Shown: positions 22,696-31,090 of the stretch, in pieces
How the letters are laid out: each line of letters opens with the position of its first letter
How positions within the stretch are numbered: position 1 is the first letter of the stretch
Assembly: GCF_013179285.1 (NCBI RefSeq)
Contig: NZ_WVNW01000012.1
Coordinates: 1 to 35,360, forward strand
Length of the DNA stretch: 35,360 nucleotides
Origin: Roseobacter sp. HKCCD6576-2
GTDB lineage: Bacteria; Pseudomonadota; Alphaproteobacteria; Rhodobacterales; Rhodobacteraceae
Direction: 5' to 3'
Notes under the pieces: model-generated
Told to the model about the DNA's origin: nothing
The model's database searches: none
Seen by the model: the letters and a program-made list of their open reading frames with translations, nothing else
Program-made: the position numbers and the translations under genes

Positions 22696-22975
22696 TCAGC
22701 GGATTTTGTTCAGCAGCCACGCGTCAAACGCTGCGCGTTGTGATGCGCTCATGCGGAGTCGAGCAGTTTTGATGGCGTCTACGGCTTTGTCCAAATCAGG
22801 GGAAGACGAGCCAGAGCGCTCGGTTTTTAAGACATATGCCGCCCGATCTTGCGCCTGCCAGTTTGTGCGCTCTTGGCCCGATAGTTCGCCGACTTTCGCA
22901 TCCGACCAGGACTTCGGAAAGTGCTTGCCTATCTCGTACGTACTGCCGACCCTGGCACCTTGAAAAGTTGACGCT
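22696..22975 (-). pseudogene. 5'-truncated unknown gene beside the ISL3 remnant
   Basis: The C-terminal part looks protein-like (YEIGKHFPKSWSDAKVGELS, then RTNWQAQDRAAYVLKTERSG, and RMSASQRAAFDAWLLNKIR). The frame runs on upstream into the opposite strand of the ISL3 remnant, where it is only translation noise. The real gene was therefore probably cut near 22960-22990. No family recognised; exact breakpoint uncertain. Confidence 0.5.
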
Positions 22976-22995
22976 TTTGCCTTTGGGTAGGCGTC

Positions 22996-23142
22996 GTCAA
23001 CAACGCCATCGAGCTGCCATGGAGCAACGGACAGGCCGAAGGCCAGATCAACCGCCTCAAGACCCTCAAGCGTGCAATGTACGGCAGGGCGGGTCCCGAG
23101 CTGCTGAAGGCACGAATGCTGCCACGGATCCACACAAAGTGA
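22996..23142 (+). pseudogene. ISL3-family transposase C-terminal fragment
   Basis: The frame reads VVNNAIELPWSNGQAEGQIN, RLKTLKRAMYGRAGPELLKA and RMLPRIHTK before a TGA at 23140-23142. The WSNGQAEGQINRLKTLKR-type sequence is the hallmark of the end of ISL3-family transposases. Only about 48 codons remain and the start of the gene is missing. The fragment lies between two truncated minus-strand genes, so the element both inserted and later decayed here. Family call firm from the motif. Confidence 0.85.
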
Positions 23143-23485
23143 GGAAGACCCGGTCCGCCTCGAGGGCGGCGCCGACATCGGAGCGAAACTGCGGCCGGAG
23201 GTTGCCAGCGAAACGCGACAACCGGCGGAGACGCAGGACATTCGTCAGGATCGAGACAAGACGGGCAAGCAGAAGCACCGGCGCCAGCGCGATGTTGGCC
23301 GGCGCCCGCAGGAGGTCCCAACCGATGGCATGGCGATGCAGGCGCAGCGCGTCGGACAACCGGTAATGCCGCCTAACGAATCCATCGATCAAGGCAAGAT
23401 CGCCTTCGGTGTCTGTGGTCGGTTGGCCCACTACTGCCCCCGCCAGAAGCGCGTGCAACGTACGACTGCGCTGTGAGCCGGACAA
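23143..23485 (-). pseudogene. DUF6635-like protein, 3'-truncated
   Basis: The product starts MSGSQRSRTLHALLAGAVVG and contains DLALIDGFVRRHYRLSDALR, LHRHAIGWDLLRAPANIALA and PVLLLARLVSILTNVLRLRR, a pattern I recall from DUF6635 proteins. It is cut after about residue 114 (ALEADRVF), exactly where the ISL3 remnant begins on the other strand. The rest of the gene is missing. The start at 23485 is the first available but has no clear ribosome binding site. It is not expected to be functional. Confidence 0.55.
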
Positions 23486-23601
23486 GCGAAGGTCTCATTG
23501 GTGCTCGCTACTGTCGGCGCTCCCTCGTAAGGGTTGCAGCCGAACTTGACGATGGACTGCATACCAGATGTAGTATCATCACCAGGCCCTTTATCTAATT
23601 G

Positions 23602-23630
23602 TTGCATTTGTTCCTGTAATGTTCTAAATT
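23602..23630 (+). promoter_or_regulatory. LexA box within a promoter (SOS-type)
   Basis: GTTC at 23610-23613 and GTTC at 23621-23624 are separated by 7 nt, the GTTC-N7-GTTC form of the alphaproteobacterial LexA box. The box sits in the spacer of a good promoter: TTGCAT at 23602-23607, a 17-nt gap, and TAAATT at 23625-23630. The gene that follows starts at 23658. This layout predicts repression by LexA and induction by DNA damage. Confidence 0.65.
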
Positions 23631-23657
23631 GGAAGCAAGCATTTGGAGGATGCCTGC

Positions 23658-23945
23658 ATGGCTACGATCACGCTGCCCGCGACGCCCAAGCAGATCGCCT
23701 ACGCACGCCAGATTGCGTCGCGCCAGAACGTCGTGCTGCCTTGGGACGTCCAATCGGACCGGGCAAAAATCAGTGCCTGGATATCGACGAATACCGGACT
23801 GAAACCGGTTCTTGATCCGCGACCGTCGTCGAAGCAGGTTGCCTTCGCTGAGCGATTGGCGCGGCGGCGCCATGTGTCGGTTCCTGACGAATGCTTCAAA
23901 GATCGCGGTTTGATGTCGCGTTGGATCGATCACAACAAGGCGTAG
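23658..23945 (+). CDS. Small repeat-containing protein under a LexA-type promoter
   Basis: The 95-aa product holds two copies of a roughly 40-residue unit: TPKQIAYARQIASRQNVVLP (about residues 9-28) with a later ISAWIS, and SSKQVAFAERLARRRHVSVP (about 56-75) with a later MSRWID. Each copy looks like a helix pair with an exposed K-Q-x-x-[FY]-A motif. I recall similar small proteins on plasmids but know no function. The ATG at 23658 follows GGAGGA by 7 nt. The upstream GTTC-N7-GTTC box suggests SOS control, and a role in DNA damage response or mobile-element maintenance is an inference. Confidence 0.75.
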   Translation: MATITLPATPKQIAYARQIASRQNVVLPWDVQSDRAKISAWISTNTGLKPVLDPRPSSKQVAFAERLARRRHVSVPDECFKDRGLMSRWIDHNKA

Positions 23946-24118
23946 TCGACGCTTTCCTAATAATCGAAGCTCTCAAGCACCTAGCCAGAGATCGATATGG
24001 CGGCTCCATTATCGTGACCGTTGCGAACGGCCCAGAGCATGCGTAATTGGGCAGACCCTGAACTGAGGTCGAGCTCCTGGTAGGATCACAGGAAATCTGT
24101 GGAAAAGGGAGAATGACG

Positions 24119-24265
24119 ATGGAGTACTTTGCTGGGCTAGATTTGTCGCTGCGATCATGTGCGCTGTGCATTGTTGATGCGAGGGGGAGCGTTGCATTTG
24201 AACGTGAGCTGGCCTGCGACGTCAACGCAAGGGCAAACTCACGGATCGCGAACTTAGCGGACTAG
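24119..24265 (+). pseudogene. IS110-family transposase N-terminal fragment
   Basis: The 48-codon frame begins MEYFAGLDLSLRSCALCIVD, the typical start of IS110 transposases with the first catalytic Asp (D8) of the RuvC-like DEDD site. Homology is lost after about residue 35 and the frame stops at 24263-24265. A strong ribosome binding site (AAGGGAGA) precedes the ATG. The rest of the transposase and its Tnp20 domain are absent, so this is a 5' remnant, probably cut at the border of the catabolic operon. Confidence 0.8.
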
Positions 24266-24337
24266 GCCGTGTCTCGTGAGGAAGGCCCACTCGCTTTAGC
24301 GCCGGGGGTATACTGTTGTGGTTGCGACCCCACAGTC

Positions 24338-26053
24338 CTAGTGACCGTCTTTCGCAATTCGAATGTTCAGAAGAACTTGTCGCCTTTCTCCTCGCGCGAC
24401 GTCAATCGCCCTGGCGATAGCAGAGGGCAGCTCTTCGCCCTTGCTCACCGTCTCGGTGTAGGCGCGACTGGCTTCACCGGTTTTCGTGAAATCTGGGATC
24501 GGCGCAAGCGAGGTGAGTGGGACATCGTTGGACTTCGATGCGCGCCCGCCTTTGTAGAGACCGGAAACCGAGCGTCGAACAGCCCCCCATTCCTCGTTGT
24601 TTAGAACAAGGGTGATAACGGGTAGGTCGAGCGCTTCGCAGAGCTGATGGCATGCCGTTGGATTTGCGAACATGTAGCTGCCATCCCCCATCGTGGCAAA
24701 AACCAACCGATCCGGATCGGCGAGTTGGGCGCCCATGGCGGCAGGCAAGCCCCAGCCCAATCCGCCGGAATGAGGCTCTTGGATATAGCTTTGGAAGTCG
24801 TCCAACTGCAGCGGCGGCAGGGGACATCCGAGTTCGTGGATCACCGTTGCCTTTTGCCCTCGGACCGCCTCACCAAGACAATGGGACACCCACGCCTTGG
24901 TCATTGGTGAGCGGCAGCCCGCTTTGGCCTCGTCAGCAACGCGCTGACGTTCCGCGTCTGACGCAGACACAATCCGCTTTCGGCGGGCCTCAGTCGTGGC
25001 CGGGTCCAACGGCCCGTCTTCCACCGCCGAAATGAGCTCCAGAAGCGATTGCGCTGTATCGCCGCTTAACGTCACGTCCGAGCGGAAGGAGCGCATCGGC
25101 GAGGACCGCGCAAACAGGGGATCCGGGCCCAGGTGGATGATCTTGGCATCCGGGGCGGGGGAGGCGCGATCCGGCCACCAGGGCGCAAGCGCGTCAATCA
25201 CGAGCACAACATCGGCCGCCAACAAGAAATCGTCGGGGAACCAACCGATATGCATGTCGCTCGACATCGGAATTGAGATTTGGTTCGCCCAGTAGTGCGA
25301 GACCGGTATGGCGCGGGCTTCGACGAAGCTCGCCAGCGCGTCAAACGCGGCTTTTGTCCCGACACCGCGCTGGGCGATGATCAGGGGACGTTCTGCAGTG
25401 GCCAGCAACTCCGCCGCTTGGGCCAGATCTTCGCGCGCTGGAGCGGTTCGCGCCGCTTGCAGCTTAGACGCCTCTTCCAATCCGTCTGCCGGACAGGGGT
25501 CACAGAGCACTTCTCTGGGAAGACTCAGGTATACCGGCCCCTTCGGCGTGGAGTTCGCAATCGACCAACCCCGATCAAGAACATCCGAGACCTGATCGGG
25601 AAACCGAAGCTCGTAGTCCCATTTGCACGCCTCACGCACCAAGGCGGTCTGGTCGTACATTTCCTGGCCCCATCCAATGGGCACCGTTCGGGCCCCAAAC
25701 CTTCCACCCTCGGCGACCGGTGTCCGGCCTGACATCACGAACATCGGGATCTGGTCGCAGGCCGCGTTGATTACACCTGTGGCGCCGTTCGACAGCCCCA
25801 CGTTCGTATGCAGCATCACCGCCTGCGCGCGACCCGAGATCTGATAGAAGCCGTGCGCCATACCGACCGCGACATGTTCGTGGGGCACGGTGATCGCCTG
25901 CGGCAGGTCGATCCCCTTGTCGCGCGCTTCGATCAGCCCTTCGATGATCGGTGGAAAGTCCGTTCCCGAATTGGCGAAGACATACTCGACCCCCAGCGCC
26001 TTCAGCTTTCCGAAGAGCGCGCCGCCGGCGGTGACTGAGCTTTGTTCCTTCAT
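24338..26053 (-). CDS. Thiamine-pyrophosphate-dependent decarboxylase-like enzyme
   Basis: The 571-aa product has the three-domain layout of the acetolactate synthase/benzoylformate decarboxylase family: an N-terminal Pyr domain with the catalytic Glu in VPHEHVAVGMAHGF (E59), a middle Rossmann-like domain (about 195-330), and a PP domain with MGDGSYMFANPTACHQLCEA to LNNEEW (about 454-488), the GDG-x25-30-NN TPP site. Such enzymes decarboxylate 2-oxo acids or join aldehydes. The ATG at 26053 lies 10 nt after the aldehyde dehydrogenase stop and has GAGG upstream; the frame's upstream extension to 26215 would overlap that gene. As the last gene of the operon, it may produce the aldehyde oxidised by the preceding enzyme. 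The substrate is unknown. Confidence 0.85.
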   Translation of the reverse strand: MKEQSSVTAGGALFGKLKALGVEYVFANSGTDFPPIIEGLIEARDKGIDLPQAITVPHEHVAVGMAHGFYQISGRAQAVMLHTNVGLSNGATGVINAACDQIPMFVMSGRTPVAEGGRFGARTVPIGWGQEMYDQTALVREACKWDYELRFPDQVSDVLDRGWSIANSTPKGPVYLSLPREVLCDPCPADGLEEASKLQAARTAPAREDLAQAAELLATAERPLIIAQRGVGTKAAFDALASFVEARAIPVSHYWANQISIPMSSDMHIGWFPDDFLLAADVVLVIDALAPWWPDRASPAPDAKIIHLGPDPLFARSSPMRSFRSDVTLSGDTAQSLLELISAVEDGPLDPATTEARRKRIVSASDAERQRVADEAKAGCRSPMTKAWVSHCLGEAVRGQKATVIHELGCPLPPLQLDDFQSYIQEPHSGGLGWGLPAAMGAQLADPDRLVFATMGDGSYMFANPTACHQLCEALDLPVITLVLNNEEWGAVRRSVSGLYKGGRASKSNDVPLTSLAPIPDFTKTGEASRAYTETVSKGEELPSAIARAIDVARGERRQVLLNIRIAKDGH

Positions 26054-26063
26054 GACATGCGCC

Positions 26064-27521
26064 TCAGATCGGATAGGTCTGATTTGGGTCTTCGATGGTG
26101 ATCCAGCGAAGCTCGGTGAACTCATCGATACCGGCGGTTCCCCCAAACCGGCCGTAACCGCTCGCCTTGGTGCCCCCGAACGGCACTTGGGCCTCGGCCC
26201 CAACGGTCGGACCATTGATATGCGCGATCCCAGTGGTCAGTCGTTTGGCGACCTCCATCCCGCAACCGATGTCCTTCGTAAAGATGGCGCAGCTCAGCCC
26301 ATATTCGGTGTCGTTGGCGATCTCGATGGCGTGGTCTTCGTCCTTGGCCCGAACCAGCGCGGCGACCGGGCCAAATGTCTCCTCCCCGTAGATCGCCATA
26401 TCGGACGTCACTCCGACGACAACAGTGGCGGGCATGATGGTCCCATCAAGCGGTACGCCACCGCCGATCGTGCTCGCCCCTTTTCCGACAGCGTCGCTGA
26501 TCAGCCGATCGACGTGATCGATGGTGTCGCGGTCCACCACCGATGCGAGGTTCTGTTCGTCCGCCGGTACGCCAACAGAAAGAGTTGCGATCCGTGCGCG
26601 CAGGGCTGTCTCAAACGCATCTGCAACCGCATCGACGACAATGATCTTCTCCGTCGACATGCAGATTTGGCCCTGATTCATGAACGCCCCGAAGGCAGCT
26701 GCGCGGGCGGCGGCCTCGATATCCGCATCTTCGAGCACCAGCATCGGGTTCTTCCCGCCCAGTTCCAGAAGGCAGGGTTTGAGGTGTTTCGTGGCGCGCG
26801 CGGCGATGATCTGGCCGACGCGGGTTGAGCCGGTGAAGTTGATGCGGCGCGTCAGCGGGTGGTCGATAAGCGTATTGACGACCTCGGGCGCGTCACCGGC
26901 CGAATGTGTGATGATGTTCAAGACCCCGGGGGGCAGACCGCCATCTGCCATGCAGTCTCCGATCAAGCGATGCAGGCCCGGGCATTTCTCTGAGGCCTTC
27001 ATCACGACCGTGTTTCCGCAGGCAAGCGGCATCGCAAATGACCAAACCCCTAGAACTATGGGCGCATTCCACGGCGCCATCCCGACAAGGACGCCAACGG
27101 GTTGGCGATGGGCCATCGAAAGCATGCCCGGCTTGCTTGATGGGATGATCTCTCCCTTTATCTGGGTGGTCATGGCCGCCGCCTCACGGAGGAAGCTCGC
27201 CGCGAGTTTGACGTTGTTTCGGTACCACAGCAGCGTGCTGGCGGTCTCGGCGATGCCAAGGGTTACGAACTCATCAACCCGCGCTTCCAACGCATCCGCG
27301 CAGCTGTTCAATACCTTGCGTTTCTCTTCGGGACTGGTCGATGACCAGGTGACAAAGGCGTTTTGCGCCGCCAGAACCGCCCGATCGACGTCGGCGGATT
27401 TCGCGGCAGCGGCTACGGTGACCGCCTCGCCTGTAATCGGCGACCGCCGTTCAAAGGTTCCACCGTCAATGGCCGGTTCGCTCTTGTTGTTGATGTGCAG
27501 CGAGACCTCGAGAGGGGCCAT
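26064..27521 (-). CDS. Aldehyde dehydrogenase (aromatic-aldehyde type)
   Basis: The 485-aa product is a complete aldehyde dehydrogenase. It has the NAD-binding and catalytic landmarks: WNAPIVLGVWSFAMPLACGN (about 150-169), the GSTRVGQ motif (about 231-237), the general base in LLELGGKNP (E253), and the nucleophile in NQGQICMSTEK (C287), with the usual 34-residue spacing. EETFGPVA and the C-terminal PFGGTKASGYGR are also present. The closest remembered types are vanillin and salicylaldehyde dehydrogenases. The product is the acid of whatever aldehyde the TPP enzyme releases. It starts on the last base of the sulfatase gene (TGATGG context near 27521), so the genes are coupled. Confidence 0.92.
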   Translation of the reverse strand: MAPLEVSLHINNKSEPAIDGGTFERRSPITGEAVTVAAAAKSADVDRAVLAAQNAFVTWSSTSPEEKRKVLNSCADALEARVDEFVTLGIAETASTLLWYRNNVKLAASFLREAAAMTTQIKGEIIPSSKPGMLSMAHRQPVGVLVGMAPWNAPIVLGVWSFAMPLACGNTVVMKASEKCPGLHRLIGDCMADGGLPPGVLNIITHSAGDAPEVVNTLIDHPLTRRINFTGSTRVGQIIAARATKHLKPCLLELGGKNPMLVLEDADIEAAARAAAFGAFMNQGQICMSTEKIIVVDAVADAFETALRARIATLSVGVPADEQNLASVVDRDTIDHVDRLISDAVGKGASTIGGGVPLDGTIMPATVVVGVTSDMAIYGEETFGPVAALVRAKDEDHAIEIANDTEYGLSCAIFTKDIGCGMEVAKRLTTGIAHINGPTVGAEAQVPFGGTKASGYGRFGGTAGIDEFTELRWITIEDPNQTYPI

Positions 27522-29089
27522 CAGGCGTACCTCAATGGTCGGGGGCCGGGCTCGATGGCGTCAAGCATCGCCTGATTCAACTGAAACAGAAGGTCTGACT
27601 TCACCCTGGAAGATGATGGATCGTCCCAGAGATTGTGGGTTTCGTTCGGGTCGGCGGCGATGTCGTAGAGTTCGCCATCCTCGGCGCCCTTGTAGATCGA
27701 AAGACGATGGGTTTCGGTTACAAGGCTCCGGATATTCGGGATCTTTGAGAAGCCCGGGTAGATCTTGTTTTCCTCATGCTCGATCAACACGCACTCGCGG
27801 GGCGAGGCTGTCTGGTCGATTTGCGGCAGGAACGACCGCCCCTGCATCCCAAAGTACGGCAGGACACCGCAGCGTTCGAGGATCGTCGGTCCGATATCCA
27901 CCGAGGCCGCCAAACCCTTTGCCGTCGATGGGCCCTCTTGCGTCGGATCGACCCAGATGAACGGGACCTTGTTCACCGAGACATGCGGGAATGGCCCCTT
28001 CAGCAACAGTGAGAATGCACCCATGTAGTCGCCGTGGTCGGAGTTGAAGACGATGATGGTGTTGTCGGCCTGACCGCTGTCTTGCAGCGCCTTTAGGATT
28101 TCCCCAATGGCATCGTCGATCATGGTGATCATACCCGCGGTCAGGGCCATGGCTTCCTGGATCTGGCGCTTGGGGGCCATGAAGGCCTGTTGCTGGTTCG
28201 CCGGGACCACGCCTTGCTTTAGCAAATCTCTCCAAGCCTTCACCTGCTTTGGCGGGTTTTTGTGTGCCTCGAACGGCAGATCGACGGCGAAGTCATCGGG
28301 ATCGTACATGTCCCAGTACTTGCCGGGCGGGGTAAACGGATGATGCGGGTCCGGAAAGGACACGAAGGCGAAGAAGGGCTGGTCATCGCCGCTTCTGTCA
28401 CCGAGATATCGCTTCGCCTGATCCCGAATATAGGACGTCGGGTACAGCTCCTCGGGGATGCCGGTGCGAAACGCTTGGGGGTTGGTATAGGTATGGGGCA
28501 ACTGGTTTGAGTGGTCCCGCAAGCTGGCCCACTCATTGGTTTGTTGCCTGAGCCACTGAAGGTAATGGCCCCCACATTGGTCGCTGTGGTTGGTCACCAT
28601 CCGGACATGGTCGAACCCATAATAGGGCATCGCGACCCCGTAAGCAGACGGGTCCTCATAGGTTGATGGCTGCTCGGCCGTGTAGACCGCTCCATTGGCC
28701 TTTCTTGCCTCGGGAATGCTCTCGTTCACATCGAGGGTCCGGCCCTCGAGGTCAATCGGTCTGTCTGTGAAGGGCTGGAGATGGCTCTTTCCGATGGAGG
28801 CCGTGTGGTATCCGGCGTCTCTCAGAAGATCGACAAACGTGTTCGCGTCCTCCGGCAGCGGCAACCCGTTGTGCCGCAGCCCGTTCACCGAGGGGTACCG
28901 CCCGGTGAAGATCGCGCCGCGATTTGGCATGCACACGGGCGTTGTCACGTAGAAGTTCGTGAACCGCGTGCCGCGTGCGGCAAGTCCGTCGATGTTCGGG
29001 GTCCGCACAACCGGATGTCCCGCATAGCCCAGCCAGTCGGCGCGATGCTGGTCCGTCATGAAGTAGAGGATGTTGGGGCGTTTGCTCAT
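27521..29089 (-). CDS. Sulfatase-family hydrolase (CxPxR type)
   Basis: The 522-aa product has the alkaline-phosphatase-fold sulfatase layout. The first metal motif is ILYFMTDQHRADWLGYAG (D13). The formylglycine signature is PVCMPNRGAIFTGRYPS, with C53 and R57. PFFAFVSFPDPHHPF follows, and the late metal motif FNSDHGDYMG. The CxPxR form serves arylsulfatases, choline sulfatases and phosphonate monoester hydrolases alike, so the exact ester is open. Cys53 would need conversion to formylglycine by an enzyme not seen here. The ATG at 29089 overlaps the TRAP permease stop (ATGA). There is no signal peptide, so it should act in the cytoplasm on a substrate imported by the TRAP system. Confidence 0.9.
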   Translation of the reverse strand: MSKRPNILYFMTDQHRADWLGYAGHPVVRTPNIDGLAARGTRFTNFYVTTPVCMPNRGAIFTGRYPSVNGLRHNGLPLPEDANTFVDLLRDAGYHTASIGKSHLQPFTDRPIDLEGRTLDVNESIPEARKANGAVYTAEQPSTYEDPSAYGVAMPYYGFDHVRMVTNHSDQCGGHYLQWLRQQTNEWASLRDHSNQLPHTYTNPQAFRTGIPEELYPTSYIRDQAKRYLGDRSGDDQPFFAFVSFPDPHHPFTPPGKYWDMYDPDDFAVDLPFEAHKNPPKQVKAWRDLLKQGVVPANQQQAFMAPKRQIQEAMALTAGMITMIDDAIGEILKALQDSGQADNTIIVFNSDHGDYMGAFSLLLKGPFPHVSVNKVPFIWVDPTQEGPSTAKGLAASVDIGPTILERCGVLPYFGMQGRSFLPQIDQTASPRECVLIEHEENKIYPGFSKIPNIRSLVTETHRLSIYKGAEDGELYDIAADPNETHNLWDDPSSSRVKSDLLFQLNQAMLDAIEPGPRPLRYA

Positions 29090-31014
29090 GCGGTCGCGGG
29101 TCCCTTGCAAACCATCCGGTGCAGGATCACCAGCCCGATGGAGGCGAGCAGGGCCGGTCCGCTGACAAGCGGATCGGGGTGTATCAGCGCCAGTCCCGCC
29201 ACGATCCTCAGCCCGGCCTCCCAAAGCGTCATGCGCCGCGCATCGAACCGGCTGCAGGCAGAGGCCAGCATGTAGATGAGGGCGGCCAGCCGGACCAACA
29301 GGTAGAGAAACGGAACAAGGCTCCACTCCGCGCCTGCCTCGGGCATGATCAGCATGACCGGGTTGAAGGCGAACAGGAACGGAATGGCAAAGATAACGAT
29401 ACCAATTCGTGTGGCCTGGACGGCCGTTCCCATCGCCCCGCCGCCGGAAATCGACGCCGCCGCGAAGGCGGCAATCGCCACCGGCGGTGTGATCGCCGAC
29501 GCCACGCCGAAGTAGAAGACAAAGAAATGCGCGGTCAGGTCGGTCAGCCCCAGGCTCGTCAAGGACGGACCAAGGATGATCACGATCGTCAGGTAGGCGG
29601 GCAGCGTCGGCATCCCCATCCCCAGGACAAGCGCCGCAAGCGCCGCGAAGACCAGGGCAAGCAGCAAGCTCTCGCCCGCACTGCCGCTGATGACCTTGGC
29701 GAATTCAAGCGGCAGGCCCGTGGCACCGAGAACCGCGATGATCAGGCTGACCGTGCCGATCGCCATCAACAACCGCCCAAAGGTGATCCCGCCATTGGCG
29801 AAGCTCTCGGCAACGGTCATGGGCCGTTTCCGCATCTCCGGATTGAGAAAGCTGAGGATCAGAAGGCAGGTCAGCGCAATCATTGCAGACCCGGCCGCCG
29901 AGAAGCCGGACAGGAGCGCAATCACCACGATGGTGACCGGCATGATGACGAGGATGAGGTTGATCCAGTCCCGGGTGGTGATCGGATCAATCTCTTCATC
30001 CTCGGCCACTTCAACGCCCAGAGAGCGTGACTCGAACACCACCGTCGTGAAGAGCGAGGCATAGTAGGCCAGCGCCGGAACGATCGCCGCCGTGATGATG
30101 ATGAGGTAGTCGACCGAGATGAAGTCGGCCATCACGAGCGCCGCCGCGCCCATGATCGGGGGCATGATCTGCCCGCCGGTGGAGGCCGTCGCCTCGACCC
30201 CGCCTGCAAATGTCGGCCGGAACCCGCGCCGCTTGATCATCGGGATGGTGATGACGCCGGTGCCGACGACGTTGGAGACGGCGGATCCGGAGATCGTGCC
30301 AAACAACGACGAGGCCATGATCGCGGCGTGAGCGGGGCCGCCACGAAACCTCCTCATGGCATGGAAGCTCAGCTTGATCATGGATCTGCCGCCCCCGGTC
30401 CCTTCCAGAACCGCGCCCATAATGATGAAGGGAAAAACGGTGTTGATCAGGATCGCGAGGATGTTGCCCATAACACCGTCGCCCGTGTTGTACCAAAGCT
30501 CAGCCGGCGTATCCTGGGTGAAGTCCATGCCTGCGTGCCCGAGGATGCCCGGCAGGTGCTCTCCAAAGAAGAAATAGAGCAGGGCAAGCGTACCGACGGT
30601 CGCGAGCGGCAGACCCCAGATGCGCCAGCAGTAGTAGAGGATGATTAAGCAACCTGTGATGGCCATCCAGGCGTGGAAGTCTTGAAAGAAAAAGAGACCG
30701 ACGTCCTCGATGCGCGTTACGGCGATATTGAAGGACCAGAGCGCGTAGAGGGCGACGAGCACCAGCGCAAAGTTGAACAGCGTAACGGCAATCGCCAGTG
30801 GTGAGCGAGAAAACTCCGAGATCACCAGAAAGGAGATGACAAGCCCGACAGCGAAGACGCCGGGGTGCAAGTCAGCCGCCCGAATGACACCAATCGAAGG
30901 CAACGGGCCGAAGTCCGGCATCGCGTTCAGGTATCCAAGAAGGGCGAACGCAAAGCCGATAATCAGCAGAATCCGGGCCTTGAGCGGCCGTTGGGTTTCG
31001 GCGGCTACATCCAT
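29086..31014 (-). CDS. TAXI-type TRAP transporter permease, fused DctQM
   Basis: The roughly 640-aa product is hydrophobic throughout, with about 16 or more membrane segments. The first third is the small DctQ-like part (GFAFALLGYLNAMPDFGPLP, HAWMAITGCLIILYYCWRIW), and the rest the large DctM-like part (GGGRSMIKLSFHAMRRFRGG, the conserved SLFGTISGSAVSNVVGTG, and GQIMPPIMGAAALVMADF). Such fused proteins work with TAXI binding proteins to import organic acids using an ion gradient. The ATG at 31014 has GAGAGG about 8 nt upstream; a GTG at 31023 is possible. It follows the binding protein by about 75 nt and overlaps the sulfatase start. Confidence 0.92.
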   Translation of the reverse strand: MDVAAETQRPLKARILLIIGFAFALLGYLNAMPDFGPLPSIGVIRAADLHPGVFAVGLVISFLVISEFSRSPLAIAVTLFNFALVLVALYALWSFNIAVTRIEDVGLFFFQDFHAWMAITGCLIILYYCWRIWGLPLATVGTLALLYFFFGEHLPGILGHAGMDFTQDTPAELWYNTGDGVMGNILAILINTVFPFIIMGAVLEGTGGGRSMIKLSFHAMRRFRGGPAHAAIMASSLFGTISGSAVSNVVGTGVITIPMIKRRGFRPTFAGGVEATASTGGQIMPPIMGAAALVMADFISVDYLIIITAAIVPALAYYASLFTTVVFESRSLGVEVAEDEEIDPITTRDWINLILVIMPVTIVVIALLSGFSAAGSAMIALTCLLILSFLNPEMRKRPMTVAESFANGGITFGRLLMAIGTVSLIIAVLGATGLPLEFAKVISGSAGESLLLALVFAALAALVLGMGMPTLPAYLTIVIILGPSLTSLGLTDLTAHFFVFYFGVASAITPPVAIAAFAAASISGGGAMGTAVQATRIGIVIFAIPFLFAFNPVMLIMPEAGAEWSLVPFLYLLVRLAALIYMLASACSRFDARRMTLWEAGLRIVAGLALIHPDPLVSGPALLASIGLVILHRMVCKGPATA

Positions 31015-31090
31015 GCGATGCACCTCTCGCTACGTGGTGTGACGGAGTGATCGAGTTGGGGGCACCGCAGCGCCCCCAAACTGAAACGGC

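Noticed and set aside
22217-22720. Intact 167-aa gene over the primase fragment
   Set aside because: Only its second half matches primase, and it breaks at the A-run; the first half is noise.
29119-30030. 303-aa charged repeat-like frame
   Set aside because: Its repeated Arg/Asp/Gln pattern is the antisense of hydrophobic TRAP permease helices.
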